Assembly (NCBI GenBank): GCA_032622095.1
Contig: CP136064.1
Span: forward strand, 1,490,001 to 1,554,000
Length of the DNA: 64,000 bases
From: Siphonodentalium dalli
Lineage: Eukaryota > Mollusca > Scaphopoda > Gadilida > Siphonodentaliidae
Reading direction: 5' to 3'
In this document: positions 50,780 through 63,806 of the stretch, one piece after another
How positions within the stretch are numbered: position 1 is the stretch's first letter
How the letters are laid out: each line of letters begins with the position of its first letter
Made by a program: the position numbers and the translations under genes
The notes under the pieces: model-generated
The model's database searches: none
Seen by the model: only the letters and a program-made list of their open reading frames with translations
Told to the model about the DNA's origin: nothing

Positions 50780-51446
50780 ATTTTCTATTTGGCGCATGTT
50801 TCTCCATACCGCGCCATGTCAAATCTGGCCCTATCCGAATCGGGTTGTCATTTACAATGACTGCAGAAAATATATATCTTCATGGTGGAATGCAAATGTA
50901 TGTTTAAAGGAACAGATGTATCTCAACTTAAAGGGACATAAGTAACACAGTCACCAACTTTAAGGGGTATCTGCTATATACTGGTTCCATGGTGGAGTAC
51001 GGTTGGATATTTTCAATTTGGCGCATGTTTCTCCATACCGCGCCATGTCAAATCTGGCCATATCCGAATCGGGTTGTCATTTACAATGACTGCAGAAAAT
51101 AAATATCTTCATGTTGGAATGCAAATGTATGTTTAAAGGAACAGATGTATCTCAACTTAAAGGGACATAAGTAACACATTCACCAACTTAAAGAGGTGTC
51201 TGATTTAGACTGGTTCCATGGTGGAGTACGGTTGGATATTTTCTACTTGGCGCATGTTTCTCCATACCGCGCCATGTCAAATCTGGCCATATCCGAATCG
51301 GGTTGTCATTTACAATGACTACAGAAAATAAGTATCTTCATGTTGGAATGCAAATGTATGTTTAGAGGAACAGATGTATCTCAACTTAAAGGGACATAAG
51401 TAACACAGTCACCAACTTTAAGGGGTATCTGCTATAGACTGGTTCC
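50780..51446. repeat. Linker cassette, third occurrence
   Basis: The rest of the 50760 monomer (TTTTCTATTTGG, GGCCCTATCC, class A) is followed by the ACATTCACC copy (50989) and the CTACTTGG, TTTAGAGGAAC copy (51218), matching 25313-25999. A private CTATATACTGG sits at about 50973-50983, at the monomer boundary. Confidence 0.84.
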
Positions 51447-54400
51447 ATGGTGGAGTACGGTTGGATATTTTCTATTTGGCGCATGTTTCTCCATACCGCG
51501 CCATGTCAAATCTGGCCATATCCGAATCGGGTTGTCATTTACAATGACTACAGAAATTAAATATCTTCATGTTGGAATGCAAATGTATGTTTAAAGGAAC
51601 AGATGTATCTCAACTTAAAGGAACATAAGTAACACAGTCACCAACTTTAAGGGGTATCTGCTATAGACTGGTTCCATGGTGGAGTACTGTTGGATATTTT
51701 CAATTTGGCGCATGTTTCTCCATACCGCGCCATGTCAAATCTGGCCATATCCGAATCGGGTTGTCATTTACAATGACTACAGAAAATAAATATCTTCATG
51801 TTGGAATGCAAATGTATGTTTAAAGGAACAGATGTATCTCAACTTAAAGGGACATAAGTAACACAGTCACCAACTTTAAGGGTATCTGCTATAGACTGGT
51901 TCCATGGTGGAGTACGGTTGGATATTTTCAATTTGGCGCATGTTTCTCCATACCGCGCCATGTCAAATCTGGCCATATCCGAATCGGGTTGTCATTTACA
52001 ATGACTACAGAAAATAAATATCTTCATGTTGGAATGCAAATGTATGTTTAAAGGAACAGATGTATCTCAACTTAAAGGGACATAAGCAACACAGTCACCA
52101 ACTTAAAGGGGTATCTGCTATAGACTGGTTCCATGGTGGAGTACGGTTGGATATTTTCAATTTGGCGCATGTTTCTCCATACCGCGCCATGTCAAATCTG
52201 GCCATATCCGAATCGGGTTGTCATTTACAATGACTGCAGAAAATATATATCTTCATGGTGGAATGCAAATGTATGTTTAAAGGAACAGATGTATCTCAAC
52301 TTAAAGGGACATAAGTAACACAGTCACCAACTTAAAGGGGTGTCTGATATAGACTGGTTCCATGGTGGAGTACGGTTGGATATTTTCAATTTGGCGCATG
52401 TTTCTCCATACCGCGTCATGTCAAATCTGGCCCTATCCGAATCGGGTTGTCAATTACAATGACTGCAGAAAATATATATCTTCATGGTGGAATGCAAATG
52501 TATGTTAAAGAAACAGATGTATCTCAACTTAAAGGGACATAAGTAACACAGTCACCAACTTTAAGGGGTATCTGCTATAGACTGGTTCCATGGTGGAGTA
52601 CGGTTGGATATTTTCAATTTGGCGCTTGTTTCTCCATACCGCGCAATGTCAAATCTGGCCATATCCGAATCGGGTTGTCATTTACAATGACTGCAGAAAA
52701 TATATATCTTCATGTTGGAATGCAAATGTATGTTTAAAGGAACAGATGTATCTCAACTTAAAGGGACATAAGTAACACAGTCACCAACTTTAAGGGGTAT
52801 CTGCTATAGACTGGTTCCATGGTGGAGTACGGTTGGATATTTTCAATTTGGCGCATGTTTCTCCATACCGCGCCATGTCAAATCTGGCCATATCCGAATC
52901 GGGTTGTCATTTACAATGACTGCAGAAAATATATATCTTCATGTTGGAATGCAAATGTATGTTTAAAGGAACAGATGTATCTCAACTTAAAGGGACATAA
53001 GTAACACCGTCACCAACTTTAAGGGATATCTGCTATAGACTGGTTACATGGTGGAGTACGGTTGGATATTTTCAATTTTGCGCATGTTTCTCCATACCGC
53101 GCCATGTCAAATCTGGCCATATCCGAATCGGGTTGTCATTTACAATGACTACAGAAAATAAATATCTTCATGTTGGAATGCAAATGTATGTTTAAAGGAA
53201 CAGATGTATCTCAACTTAAAGGGATATAAGTAACACCGTCACCAACTTTAAGGGGTATCTGCTATAGACTGGTTACATGGTGGAGTACGGTTGGATATTT
53301 TCAATTTTGCGCATGTTTCTCCATACCGCGCCATGTCAAATCTGGCCATATCCGAATCGGGTTGTCATTTACAATGACTACAGAAAATAAATATGTTCAT
53401 GTTGGAATGCAAATGTATGTTTAAAGGAACAGATGTATCTCAACTTAAAGGGACATAAGTAACACAGTTACCAACTTTAAGGGGTATCTGCTATAGACTG
53501 GTTCCATGGTGGAGTACGGTTGGATATTTTCTATTTGGCGCATGTTTCTCCATACCGCGCCATGTCAAATCTGGCCATATCCGAATCGGGTTGTCATTTA
53601 CAATGACTACAGAAAATAAATATCTTCATGTTGGAATGCAAATGTATGTTTAAAGAAACAGATGTATCTCAACTTAAAGGGACATAAGTAACACAGTCAC
53701 CAACTTTAAGGGGTATCTGCTATAGACTGGTTCCATGGTGGAGTACTGTTGGATATTTTCAATTTGGCGCATGTTTCTCCCTACCGCGCCATGTCAAATC
53801 TGGCCATATCCGAATCGGGTTGTCATTTACAATGACTACAGAAAATAAATATCTTCATGTTGGAATGCAAATGTATGTTTAAAGGAACAGATGTATCTCA
53901 ACTTAAAGGGACATAAGTAACACAGTCACCAACTTGAAGGGGTATCTGCTATAGACTGGTTCCATGGTGGAGTACGGTTGGATATTTTCTATTTGGCGCA
54001 TGTTTCTCCATACCGTGCCATGTCAAATCTGGCCATATCCGAATCGGGTTGTCATTTACAATGACTACAGAAAATAAATATCTTCATGTTGGAATGCAAA
54101 TGTATGTTTAAAGAAACAGATGTATCTCAACTTAAAGGAACATAAGTAACACAGTCACCAACTTTAAGGGGTATCTGCTATAGACTGGTTCCATGGTGGA
54201 GTACTGTTGGATATTTTCAATTTGGCGCATGTTTCTCCCTACCGCGCCATGTCAAATCTGGCCATATCCGAATCGGGTTGTCATTTACAATGACTACAGA
54301 AAATAAAGATCTTCATGTTGGAATGCAAATGTATGTTTAAAGGAACAGATGTATCTCAACTTAAAGGGACATAAGTAACACAGTCACCAACTTTAAGGGG

Positions 54401-54650
54401 TATCTGCTATAGACTGGTTCCATGGTGGAGTACGGTTGGATATTTTCAATTTGGCGCATGTTTTTCCATACCGCGCCATGTCAAATCTGGCCATATCCGA
54501 ATCGGGTTGTCATTTACAATGACTACAGAAAATAAATATCTTCATGTTGGAAAGCAAATGTATGTTTAAAGGAACAGATGTATCTCAACTTAAAGGGACA
54601 TAAGTAACACAGTCACCAACTTAAAGGGGTATCTGCTATAGACTGGTTCC
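51447..54650. repeat. About 21-monomer HOR period, copy 1 (14 monomers match)
   Basis: From the ACAGAAATTAAAT copy (51447) to the TGTTTTTCC copy (54422) the order matches 56254-59456 at about 4808 bp. GCGCAATG (about 52641-52648) and the ACTTGAAGG tail (about 53932-53940) are shared by both. The monomer at 53277 does not match. It has GGTTAC and CAATTTTGCGC like its left neighbour, while the counterpart at 58085 and relatives at 27831 and 31494 have TTTTCTATTTGG. Confidence 0.87.
51676..51903. repeat. 228-bp monomer, unique 1-bp deletion
   Basis: The tail reads CTTTAAGGGTATC in place of CTTTAAGGGGTATC at about 51875-51887, one G short in a run of four. It is unrelated to the recurrent 228-bp variant and is not shared with the counterpart at 56483. 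Confidence 0.9.
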
Positions 54651-56253
54651 ATGGTGGAGTACGGTTGGATATTTTCAATTTGGCGCATGTTTCTCCATAC
54701 CGCGCCATGTCAAATCTGGCCATATCCGAATCGGGTTGTCATTTACAATGACTGCAGAAAATATATATCTTCATGTTGGAATGCAAATGTATGTTTAAAG
54801 GAACAGATGTATCTCAACTTAAAGGGACATAAGTAACACAGTCACCAACTTAAAGGGGTATCTGCTATAGACTGGTTCCATGGTGGAGTACGGTTGGATA
54901 TTTTCAATTTGGCGCATGTTTCTCCATACCGCGCCATGTCAAATCTGGCCATATCCGAATCGGGTTGTCATTTACAATGACTGCAGAAAATATATATCTT
55001 CATGTTGGAATGCAAATGTATGTTTAAAGGAACAGATGTATCTCAACTTAAAGGGACATAAGTAACACAGTCACCAACATAAAGAGGTGTCTGATTTAGA
55101 ATGGTTGCATGGTGGAGTACGGTTGGATATTTTCTACTTGGCGCATGTTTCTCCATACCGCGCCATGTCAAATCTGGCCATATCCGAATCGGGTTGTCAT
55201 TTACAATGACTGCAGAAAATTTATATCTTCATGGTGGAATGCAAATGTATGTTTAAAGGAACAGATGTATCTCAACTTAAAGGGACATAAGTAACACAGT
55301 CACCAACTTTAAGGGGTATCTGCTATAGACTGGTTCCATGGTGGAGTACGGTTGGATATTTTCAATTTGGCGCATGTTTCTCCATACCGCGCCATGTCAA
55401 ATCTGGCCATATCCGAATCGGGTTGTCATTTACAATGACTGCAGAAAATATATATCTTCATGGTGGAATGAAAATGTATGTTTAAAGGAACAGATGTATC
55501 TCAACTTAAAGGGACATAAGTAACACCGTCACCAACTTTAAGGGGTATCTGCTATAGACTGGTTCCATGGTGGAGTACTGTTGGATATTTTCAATTTGGC
55601 GCATGTTTCTCCCTACCGCGTCATGTCAAATCTGGCCATATCCGAATCGGGTTGTCATTTACAATGACTACAGAAAATAAATATCTTCATGTTGGAATGC
55701 AAATGTATGTTTAAAGAAACAGATGTATCTCAACTTAAAGGGACATAAGTAACACAGTCACCAACTTTAAGGGGTATCTGCTATAGACTGGTTACATGGT
55801 GGAGTACGGTTGGATATTTTCAATTTTGCGCATGTTTCTCCATACCGCGCCATGTCAAATCTGGCCATATCCGAATCGGGTTGTCATTTACAATGACTAC
55901 AGAAAATAAATATCTTCATGTTGGAATGCAAATGTATGTTTAAAGGAACAGATGTATCTCAACTTAAAGGAACATAAGTAACACAGTCACCAACTTAAAG
56001 AGGTGTCTGATTTAGACTGGTTCCATGGTGGAGTACGGTTGGATATTTTCTATTTGGCGCATGTTTCTCCATACCGCGCCATGTCAAATCTGGCCATATC
56101 CGAATCGGGTTGTCATTTACAATGACTACAGAAAATAAGTATCTTCATGTTGGAATGCAAATGTATGTTTAGAGGAACAGATGTATCTCAACTTAAAGGG
56201 ACATAAGTAACACAGTCACCAACTTTAAGGGGTATCTGCTATAGACTGGTTCC
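54651..56253. repeat. Right-domain cassette, seven monomers
   Basis: The order is two class A copies (54651 and 54880), ACTGCAGAAAATTTATATC (55109), GGAATGAAAATG (55338), GCGTCATG (55567), CAATTTTGCGC (55796) and TTTAGAGGAAC (56025). The same series lies at 62204-63806. Private marks are CCAACATAAAGAGG (about 55074) and GGTTGCATGG (about 55103). The 55338 copy has GTACGGTTGG, where its relatives have GTACTGTTGG. Confidence 0.86.
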
Positions 56254-59200
56254 ATGGTGGAGTACGGTTGGATATTTTCTATTTGGCGCATGTTTCTCCA
56301 TACCGCGCCATGTCAAATCTGGCCATATCCGAATCGGGTTGTCATTTACAATGACTACAGAAATTAAATATCTTCATGTTGGAATGCAAATGTATGTTTA
56401 AAGGAACAGATGTATCTCAACTTAAAGGGACATAAGTAACACAGTCACCAACTTTAAGGGGTATCTGCTATAGACTGGTTCCATGGTGGAGTACTGTTGG
56501 ATATTTTCAATTTGGCGCATGTTTCTCCATACCGCGCCATGTCAAATCTGGCCATAACCGAATCGGGTTGTCATTTACAATGACTACAGAAAATAAATAT
56601 CTTCATGTTGGAATGCAAATGTATGTTTAAAGGAACAGATGTATCTCAACTTAAAGGGACATAAGTAACACAGTCACCAACTTTAAGGGGTATCTGCTAT
56701 AGACTGGTTCCATGGTGGAGTACGGTTGGATATTTTCAATTTGGCGCATGTTTCTCCATACCGCGCCATGTCAAATCTGGCCATATCCGAATCGGGTTGT
56801 CATTTACAATGACTACAGAAAATAAATATCTTCATGTTGGAATGCAAATGTATGTTTAAAGGAACAGATGTATCTCAACTTAAAGGGACATAAGCAACAC
56901 AGTCACCAACTTAAAGGGGTATCTGCTATAGACTGGTTCCATGGTGGAGTACGGTTGGATATTTTCAATTTGGCGCATGTTTCTCCATACCGCGCCATGT
57001 CAAATCTGGCCATATCCGAATCGGGTTGTCATTTACAATGACTGCAGAAAATATATATCTTCATGGTGGAATGCAAATGTATGTTTAAAGGAACAGATGT
57101 ATCTCAACTTAAAGGGACATAAGTAACACAGTCACCAACTTAAAGGGGTGTCTGATATAGACTGGTTCCATGGTGGAGTACGGTTGGATATTTTCAATTT
57201 GGCGCATGTTTCTCCATACCGCGTCATGTCAAATCTGGCCCTATCCGAATCGGGTTGTCAATTACAATGACTGCAGAAAATATATATCTTCATGGTGGAA
57301 TGCAAATGTATGTTAAAGAAACAGATGTATCTCAACTTAAAGGGACATAAGTAACACAGTCACCAACTTTAAGGGGTATCTGCTATAGACTGGTTCCATG
57401 GTGGAGTACGGTTGGATATTTTCAATTTGGCGCTTGTTTCTCCATACCGCGCAATGTCAAATCTGGCCATATCCGAATCGGGTTGTCATTTACAATGACT
57501 GCAGAAAATATATATCTTCATGTTGGAATGCAAATGTATGTTTAAAGGAACAGATGTATCTCAACTTAAAGGGACATAAGTAACACAGTCACCAACTTTA
57601 AGGGGTATCTGCTATAGACTGGTTCCATGGTGGAGTACGGTTGGATATTTTCAATTTGGCGCATGTTTCTCCATACCGCGCCATGTCAAATCTGGCCATA
57701 TCCGAATCGGGTTGTCATTTACAATGACTGCAGAAAATATATATCTTCATGTTGGAATGCAAATGTATGTTTAAAGGAACAGATGTATCTCAACTTAAAG
57801 GGACATAAGTAACACCGTCACCAACTTTAAGGGATATCTGCTATAGACTGGTTACATGGTGGAGTACGGTTGGATATTTTCAATTTTGCGCATGTTTCTC
57901 CATACCGCGCCATGTCAAATCTGGCCATATCCGAATCGGGTTGTCATTTACAATGACTACAGAAAATAAATATCTTCATGTTGGAATGCAAATGTATGTT
58001 TAAAGGAACAGATGTATCTCAACTTAAAGGAACATAAGTAACACAGTCACCAACTTAAAGAGGTGTCTGATTTAGACTGGTTCCATGGTGGAGTACGGTT
58101 GGATATTTTCTATTTGGCGCATGTTTCTCCATACCGCGCCATGTCAAATCTGGCCATATCCGAATCGGGTTGTCATTTACAATGACTACAGAAAATAAAT
58201 ATCTTCATATTGGAATGCAAATGTATGTTTAAAGGAACAGATGTATCTCAACTTAAAGGGACATAAGTAACACAGTTACCAACTTTAAGGGGTATCTGCT
58301 ATAGACTGGTTCCATGGTGGAGTACGGTTGGATATTTTCTATTTGGCGCATGTTTCTCCATACCGCGCCATGTCAAATCTGGCCATATCCGAATCGGGTT
58401 GTCATTTACAATGACTACAGAAAATAAATATCTTCATGTTGGAATGCAAATGTATGTTTAAAGAAACAGATGTATCTCAACTTAAAGGGACATAAGTAAC
58501 ACAGTCACCAACTTTAAGGGGTATCTGCTATAGACTGGTTCCATGGTGGAGTACTGTTGGATATTTTCAATTTGGCGCATGTTTCTCCCTACCGCGCCAT
58601 GTCAAATCTGGCCATATCCGAATCGGGTTGTCATTTACAATGACTACAGAAAATAAATATCTTCATGTTGGAATGCAAATGTATGTTTAAAGGAACAGAT
58701 GTATCTCAACTTAAAGGGACATAAGTAACACAGTCACCAACTTGAAGGGGTATCTGCTATAGACTGGTTCCATGGTGGAGTACGGTTGGATATTTTCTAT
58801 TTGGCGCATGTTTCTCCATACCGTGCCATGTCAAATCTGGCCATATCCGAATCGGGTTGTCATTTACAATGACTACAGAAAATAAATATCTTCATGTTGG
58901 AATGCAAATGTATGTTTAAAGAAACAGATGTATCTCAACTTAAAGGAACATAAGTAACAGTCACCAACTTTAAGGGGTATCTGCTATAGACTGGTTCCAT
59001 GGTGGAGTACTGTTGGATATTTTCAATTTGGCGCATGTTTCTCCCTACCGCGCCATGTCAAATCTGGCCATATCCGAATCGGGTTGTCATTTACAATGAC
59101 TACAGAAAATAAATATCTTCATGTTGGAATGCAAATGTATGTTTAAAGGAACAGATGTATCTCAACTTAAAGGGACATAAGTAACACAGTCACCAACTTT

Positions 59201-59456
59201 AAGGGGTATCTGCTATAGACTGGTTCCATGGTGGAGTACGGTTGGATATTTTCAATTTGGCGCATGTTTTTCCATACCGCGCCATGTCAAATCTGGCCAT
59301 ATCCGAATCGGGTTGTCATTTACAATGACTACAGAAAATAAATATCTTCATGTTGGAAAGCAAATGTATGTTTAAAGGAACAGATGTATCTCAACTTAAA
59401 GGGACATAAGTAACACAGTCACCAACTTAAAGGGGTATCTGCTATAGACTGGTTCC
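56254..59456. repeat. About 21-monomer HOR period, copy 2
   Basis: This is the counterpart of 51447-54650, with the core cassette at 56254-57855. Private marks are GGCCATAACCG (about 56551), TTCATATTGG (about 58204) and a 2-bp deletion at about 58957. Confidence 0.87.
58772..58998. repeat. 227-bp monomer, unique 2-bp deletion
   Basis: The tail reads AAGTAACAGTCACC in place of AAGTAACACAGTCACC at about 58952-58965, losing one CA unit. The counterpart near 53964 has no deletion, so the event is later than the duplication or specific to this lineage. Confidence 0.9.
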
Positions 59457-60143
59457 ATGGTGGAGTACTGTTGGATATTTTCAATTTGGCGCATGTTTCT
59501 CCATACCGCGCCATGTCAAATCTGGCCATATCCGAATCGGGTTGTCATTTACAATGACTACAGAAAATAAATATCTTCATGTTGGAATGCAAATGTATGT
59601 TTAAAGGAACAGATGTATCTCAACTTAAAGGAACATAAGTAACACAGTCACCAACTTAAAGAGGTGTCTGATTTAGACTGGTTCCATGGTGGAGTACGGT
59701 TGGATATTTTCTATTTGGCGCATGTTTCTCCATACCGCGCCATGTCAAATCTGGCCATATCCGAATCGGGTTGTCATTTACAATGACTACAGAAAATAAA
59801 TATCTTCATGTTGGAAAGCAAATGTATGTTTAAAGGAACAGATGTATCTCAACTTAAAGGAACATAAGTAACACAGTCACCAACTTAAAGAGGTGTCTGA
59901 TTTAGACTGGTTCCATGGTGGAGTACGGTTGGATATTTTCTATTTGGCGCATGTTTCTCCATACCGCGCCATGTCAAATCTGGCCATATCCGAATCGGGT
60001 TGTCATTTACAATGACTACAGAAAATAAGTATCTTCATGTTGGAATGCAAATGTATGTTTAGAGGAACAGATGTATCTCAACTTAAAGGGACATAAGTAA
60101 CACAGTCACCAACTTTAAGGGGTATCTGCTATAGACTGGTTCC
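59457..60143. repeat. Mosaic linking monomers
   Basis: The monomer at 59457 has GTACTGTTGG with class B, AAAGGAAC and an AAAGAGG tail, like the fused copy at 36990. The one at 59686 combines TTTTCTATTTGG with TTGGAAAGC and an AAAGAGG tail, a combination I did not see elsewhere. The one at 59915 is the AAATAAGTATC, TTTAGAGGAAC type that precedes the core cassette. Confidence 0.82.
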
Positions 60144-61745
60144 ATGGTGGAGTACGGTTGGATATTTTCTATTTGGCGCATGTTTCTCCATACCGCGCCA
60201 TGTCAAATCTGGCCATATCCGAATCGGGTTGTCATTTACAATGACTACAGAAATTAAATATCTTCATGTTGGAATGCAAATGTATGTTTAAAGGAACAGA
60301 TGTATCTCAACTTAAAGGGACATAAGTAACACAGTCACCAACTTTAAGGGGTATCTGCTATAGACTGGTTCCATGGTGGAGTACTGTTGGATATTTTCAA
60401 TTTGGCGCATGTTTCTCCATACCGCGCCATGTCAAATCTGGCCATATCCGAATCGGGTTGTCATTTACAATGACTACAGAAAATAAATATCTTCATGTTG
60501 GAATGCAAATGTATGTTTAAAGGAACAGATGTATCTCAACTTAAAGGGACATAAGTAACACAGTCACCAACTTTAAGGGGTATCTGCTATAGACTGGTTC
60601 CATGGTGGAGTACGGTTGGATATTTTCAATTTGGCGCATGTTTCTCCATACCGCGCCATGTCAAATCTGGCCATATCCGAATCGGGTTGTCATTTACAAT
60701 GACTACAGAAAATAAATATCTTCATGTTGGAATGCAAATGTATGTTTAAAGGAACAGATGTATCTCAACTTAAAGGGACATAAGCAACACAGTCACCAAC
60801 TTAAAGGGGTATCTGCTATAGACTGGTTCCATGGTGGAGTACGGTTGGATATTTTCAATTTGGCGCATGTTTCTCCATACCGCGCCATGTCAAATCTGGC
60901 CATATCCGAATCGGGTTGTCATTTACAATGACTGCAGAAAATATATATCTTCATGGTGGAATGCAAATGTATGTTTAAAGGAACAGATGTATCTCAACTT
61001 AAAGGGACATAAGTAACACAGTCACCAACTTAAAGGGGTGTCTGATATAGACTGGTTCCATGGTGGAGTACGGTTGGATATTTTCAATTTGGCGCATGTT
61101 TCTCCATACCGCGTCATGTCAAATCTGGCCCTATCCGAATCGGGTTGTCAATTACAATGACTGCAGAAAATATATATCTTCATGGTGGAATGCAAATGTA
61201 TGTTAAAGAAACAGATGTATCTCAACTTAAAGGGACATAAGTAACACAGTCACCAACTTTAAGGGGTATCTGCTATAGACTGGTTCCATGGTGGAGTACG
61301 GTTGGATATTTTCAATTTGGCGCTTGTTTCTCCATACCGCGCCATGTCAAATCTGGCCATATCCGAATCGGGTTGTCATTTACAATGACTGCAGAAAATA
61401 TATATCTTCATGTTGGAATGCAAATGTATGTTTAAAGGAACAGATGTATCTCAACTTAAAGGGACATAAGTAACACAGTCACCAACTTTAAGGGGTATCT
61501 GCTATAGACTGGTTCCATGGTGGAGTACGGTTGGATATTTTCAATTTGGCGCATGTTTCTCCATACCGCGCCATGTCAAATCTGGCCATATCCGAATCGG
61601 GTTGTCATTTACAATGACTGCAGAAAATATATATCTTCATGTTGGAATGCAAATGTATGTTTAAAGGAACAGATGTATCTCAACTTAAAGGGACATAAGT
61701 AACACCGTCACCAACTTTAAGGGATATCTGCTATAGACTGGTTAC
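60144..61745. repeat. Core cassette, last complete occurrence
   Basis: Monomers at 60144 (ACAGAAATTAAAT), 60373, 60602 (TAAGCAAC), 60831, 61060 (228 bp), 61288 (GGCGCTTG) and 61517 follow the standard order. Unlike the two preceding occurrences (52590 and 57398), the GGCGCTTG copy has the common GCGCCATG, not GCGCAATG. Confidence 0.88.
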
Positions 61746-62203
61746 ATGGTGGAGTACGGTTGGATATTTTCAATTTTGCGCATGTTTCTCCATACCGCGC
61801 CATGTCAAATCTGGCCATATCCGAATCGGGTTGTCATTTACAATGACTACAGAAAATAAATATCTTCATGTTGGAATGCAAATGTATGTTTAAAGGAACA
61901 GATGTATCTCAACTTAAAGGAACATAAGTAACACAGTCACCAACTTAAAGAGGTGTCTGATTTAGACTGGTTCCATGGTGGAGTACGGTTGGATATTTTC
62001 TATTTGGCGCATGTTTCTCCATACCGCGCCATGTCAAATCTGGCCATATCCGAATCGGGTTGTCATTTACAATGACTACAGAAAATAAATATCTTCATGT
62101 TGGAAAGCAAATGTATGTTTAAAGGAACAGATGTATCTCAACTTAAAGGGACATAAGTAACACAGTCACCAACTTAAAGGGGTATCTGCTATAGACTGGT
62201 TCC
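61746..62203. repeat. Two linking monomers shared with the 19-monomer unit
   Basis: The CAATTTTGCGC copy (61746) and the TTTTCTATTTGG plus TTGGAAAGC copy (61975) match 44349-44806, and the two regions run on in the same order to about 63119. Confidence 0.84.
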
Positions 62204-63806
62204 ATGGTGGAGTACGGTTGGATATTTTCAATTTGGCGCATGTTTCTCCATACCGCGCCATGTCAAATCTGGCCATATCCGAATCGGGTTGTCATTTACA
62301 ATGACTGCAGAAAATATATATCTTCATGTTGGAATGCAAATGTATGTTTAAAGGAACAGATGTATCTCAACTTAACGGGACATAAGTAACACAGTCACCA
62401 ACTTAAAGGGGTATCTGCTATAGACTGGTTCCATGGTGGAGTACGGTTGAATATTTTCAATTTGGCGCATGTTTCTCCATACCGCGCCATGTCAAATCTG
62501 GCCATATCCGAATCGGGTTGTCATTTACAATGACTGCAGAAAATATATATCTTCATGTTGGAATGCAAATGTATGTTTAAAGGAACAGATGTATCTCAAC
62601 TTAAAGGGACATAAGTAACACAGTCACCAACTTAAAGAGGTGTCTGATTTAGAATGGTTCCATGGTGGAGTACGGTTGGATATTTTCTACTTGGCGCATG
62701 TTTCTCCATACCGCGCCATGTCAAATCTGGCCATATCCGAATCGGGTTGTCATTTACAATGACTGCAGAAAATTTATATCTTCATGGTGGAATGCAAATG
62801 TATGTTTAAAGGAACAGATGTATCTCAACTTAAAGGGACATAAGTAACACAGTCACCAACTTTAAGGGGTATCTGCTATAGACTGGTTCCATGGTGGAGT
62901 ACTGTTGGATATTTTCAATTTGGCGCATGTTTCTCCATACCGCGCCATGTCAAATCTGGCCATATCCGAATCGGGTTGTCATTTACAATGACTGCAGAAA
63001 ATATATATCTTCATGGTGGAATGAAAATGTATGTTTAAAGGAACAGATGTATCTCAACTTAAAGGGACATAAGTAACACCGTCACCAACTTTAAGGGGTA
63101 TCTGCTATAGACTGGTTCCATGGTGGAGTACTGTTGGATATTTTCAATTTGGCGCATGTTTCTCCCTACCGCGTCATGTCAAATCTGGCCATATCCGAAT
63201 CGGGTTGTCATTTACAATGACTACAGAAAATAAATATCTTCATGTTGGAATGCAAATGTATGTTTAAAGAAACAGATGTATCTCAACTTAAAGGGACATA
63301 AGTAACACAGTCACCAACTTTAAGGGGTATCTGCTATAGACTGGTTACATGGTGGAGTACGGTTGGATATTTTCAATTTTGCGCATGTTTCTCCATACCG
63401 CGCCATGTCAAATCTGGCCATATCCGAATCGGGTTGTCATTTACAATGACTACAGAAAATAAATATCTTCATGTTGGAATGCAAATGTATGTTTAAAGGA
63501 ACAGATGTATCTCAACTTAAAGGAACATAAGTAACACAGTCACCAACTTAAAGAGGTGTCTGATTTAGACTGGTTCCATGGTGGAGTACGGTTGGATATT
63601 TTCTATTTGGCGCATGTTTCTCCATACCGCGCCATGTCAAATCTGGCCATATCCGAATCGGGTTGTCATTTACAATGACTACAGAAAATAAGTGTCTTCA
63701 TGTTGGAATGCAAATGTATGTTTAGAGGAACAGATGTATCTCAACTTAAAGGGACATAAGTAACACAGTCACCAACTTTAAGGGGTATCTGCTATAGACT
63801 GGTTCC
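62204..63806. repeat. Right-domain cassette, repeat of 54651-56253
   Basis: The order is the same seven monomers. The second (62433) has TTGAATATTTTC, as does 45036. Private marks are AACTTAACGGGAC (about 62370, a K to T change in the recurrent frame) and AAATAAGTGTC (about 63687). Confidence 0.86.
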
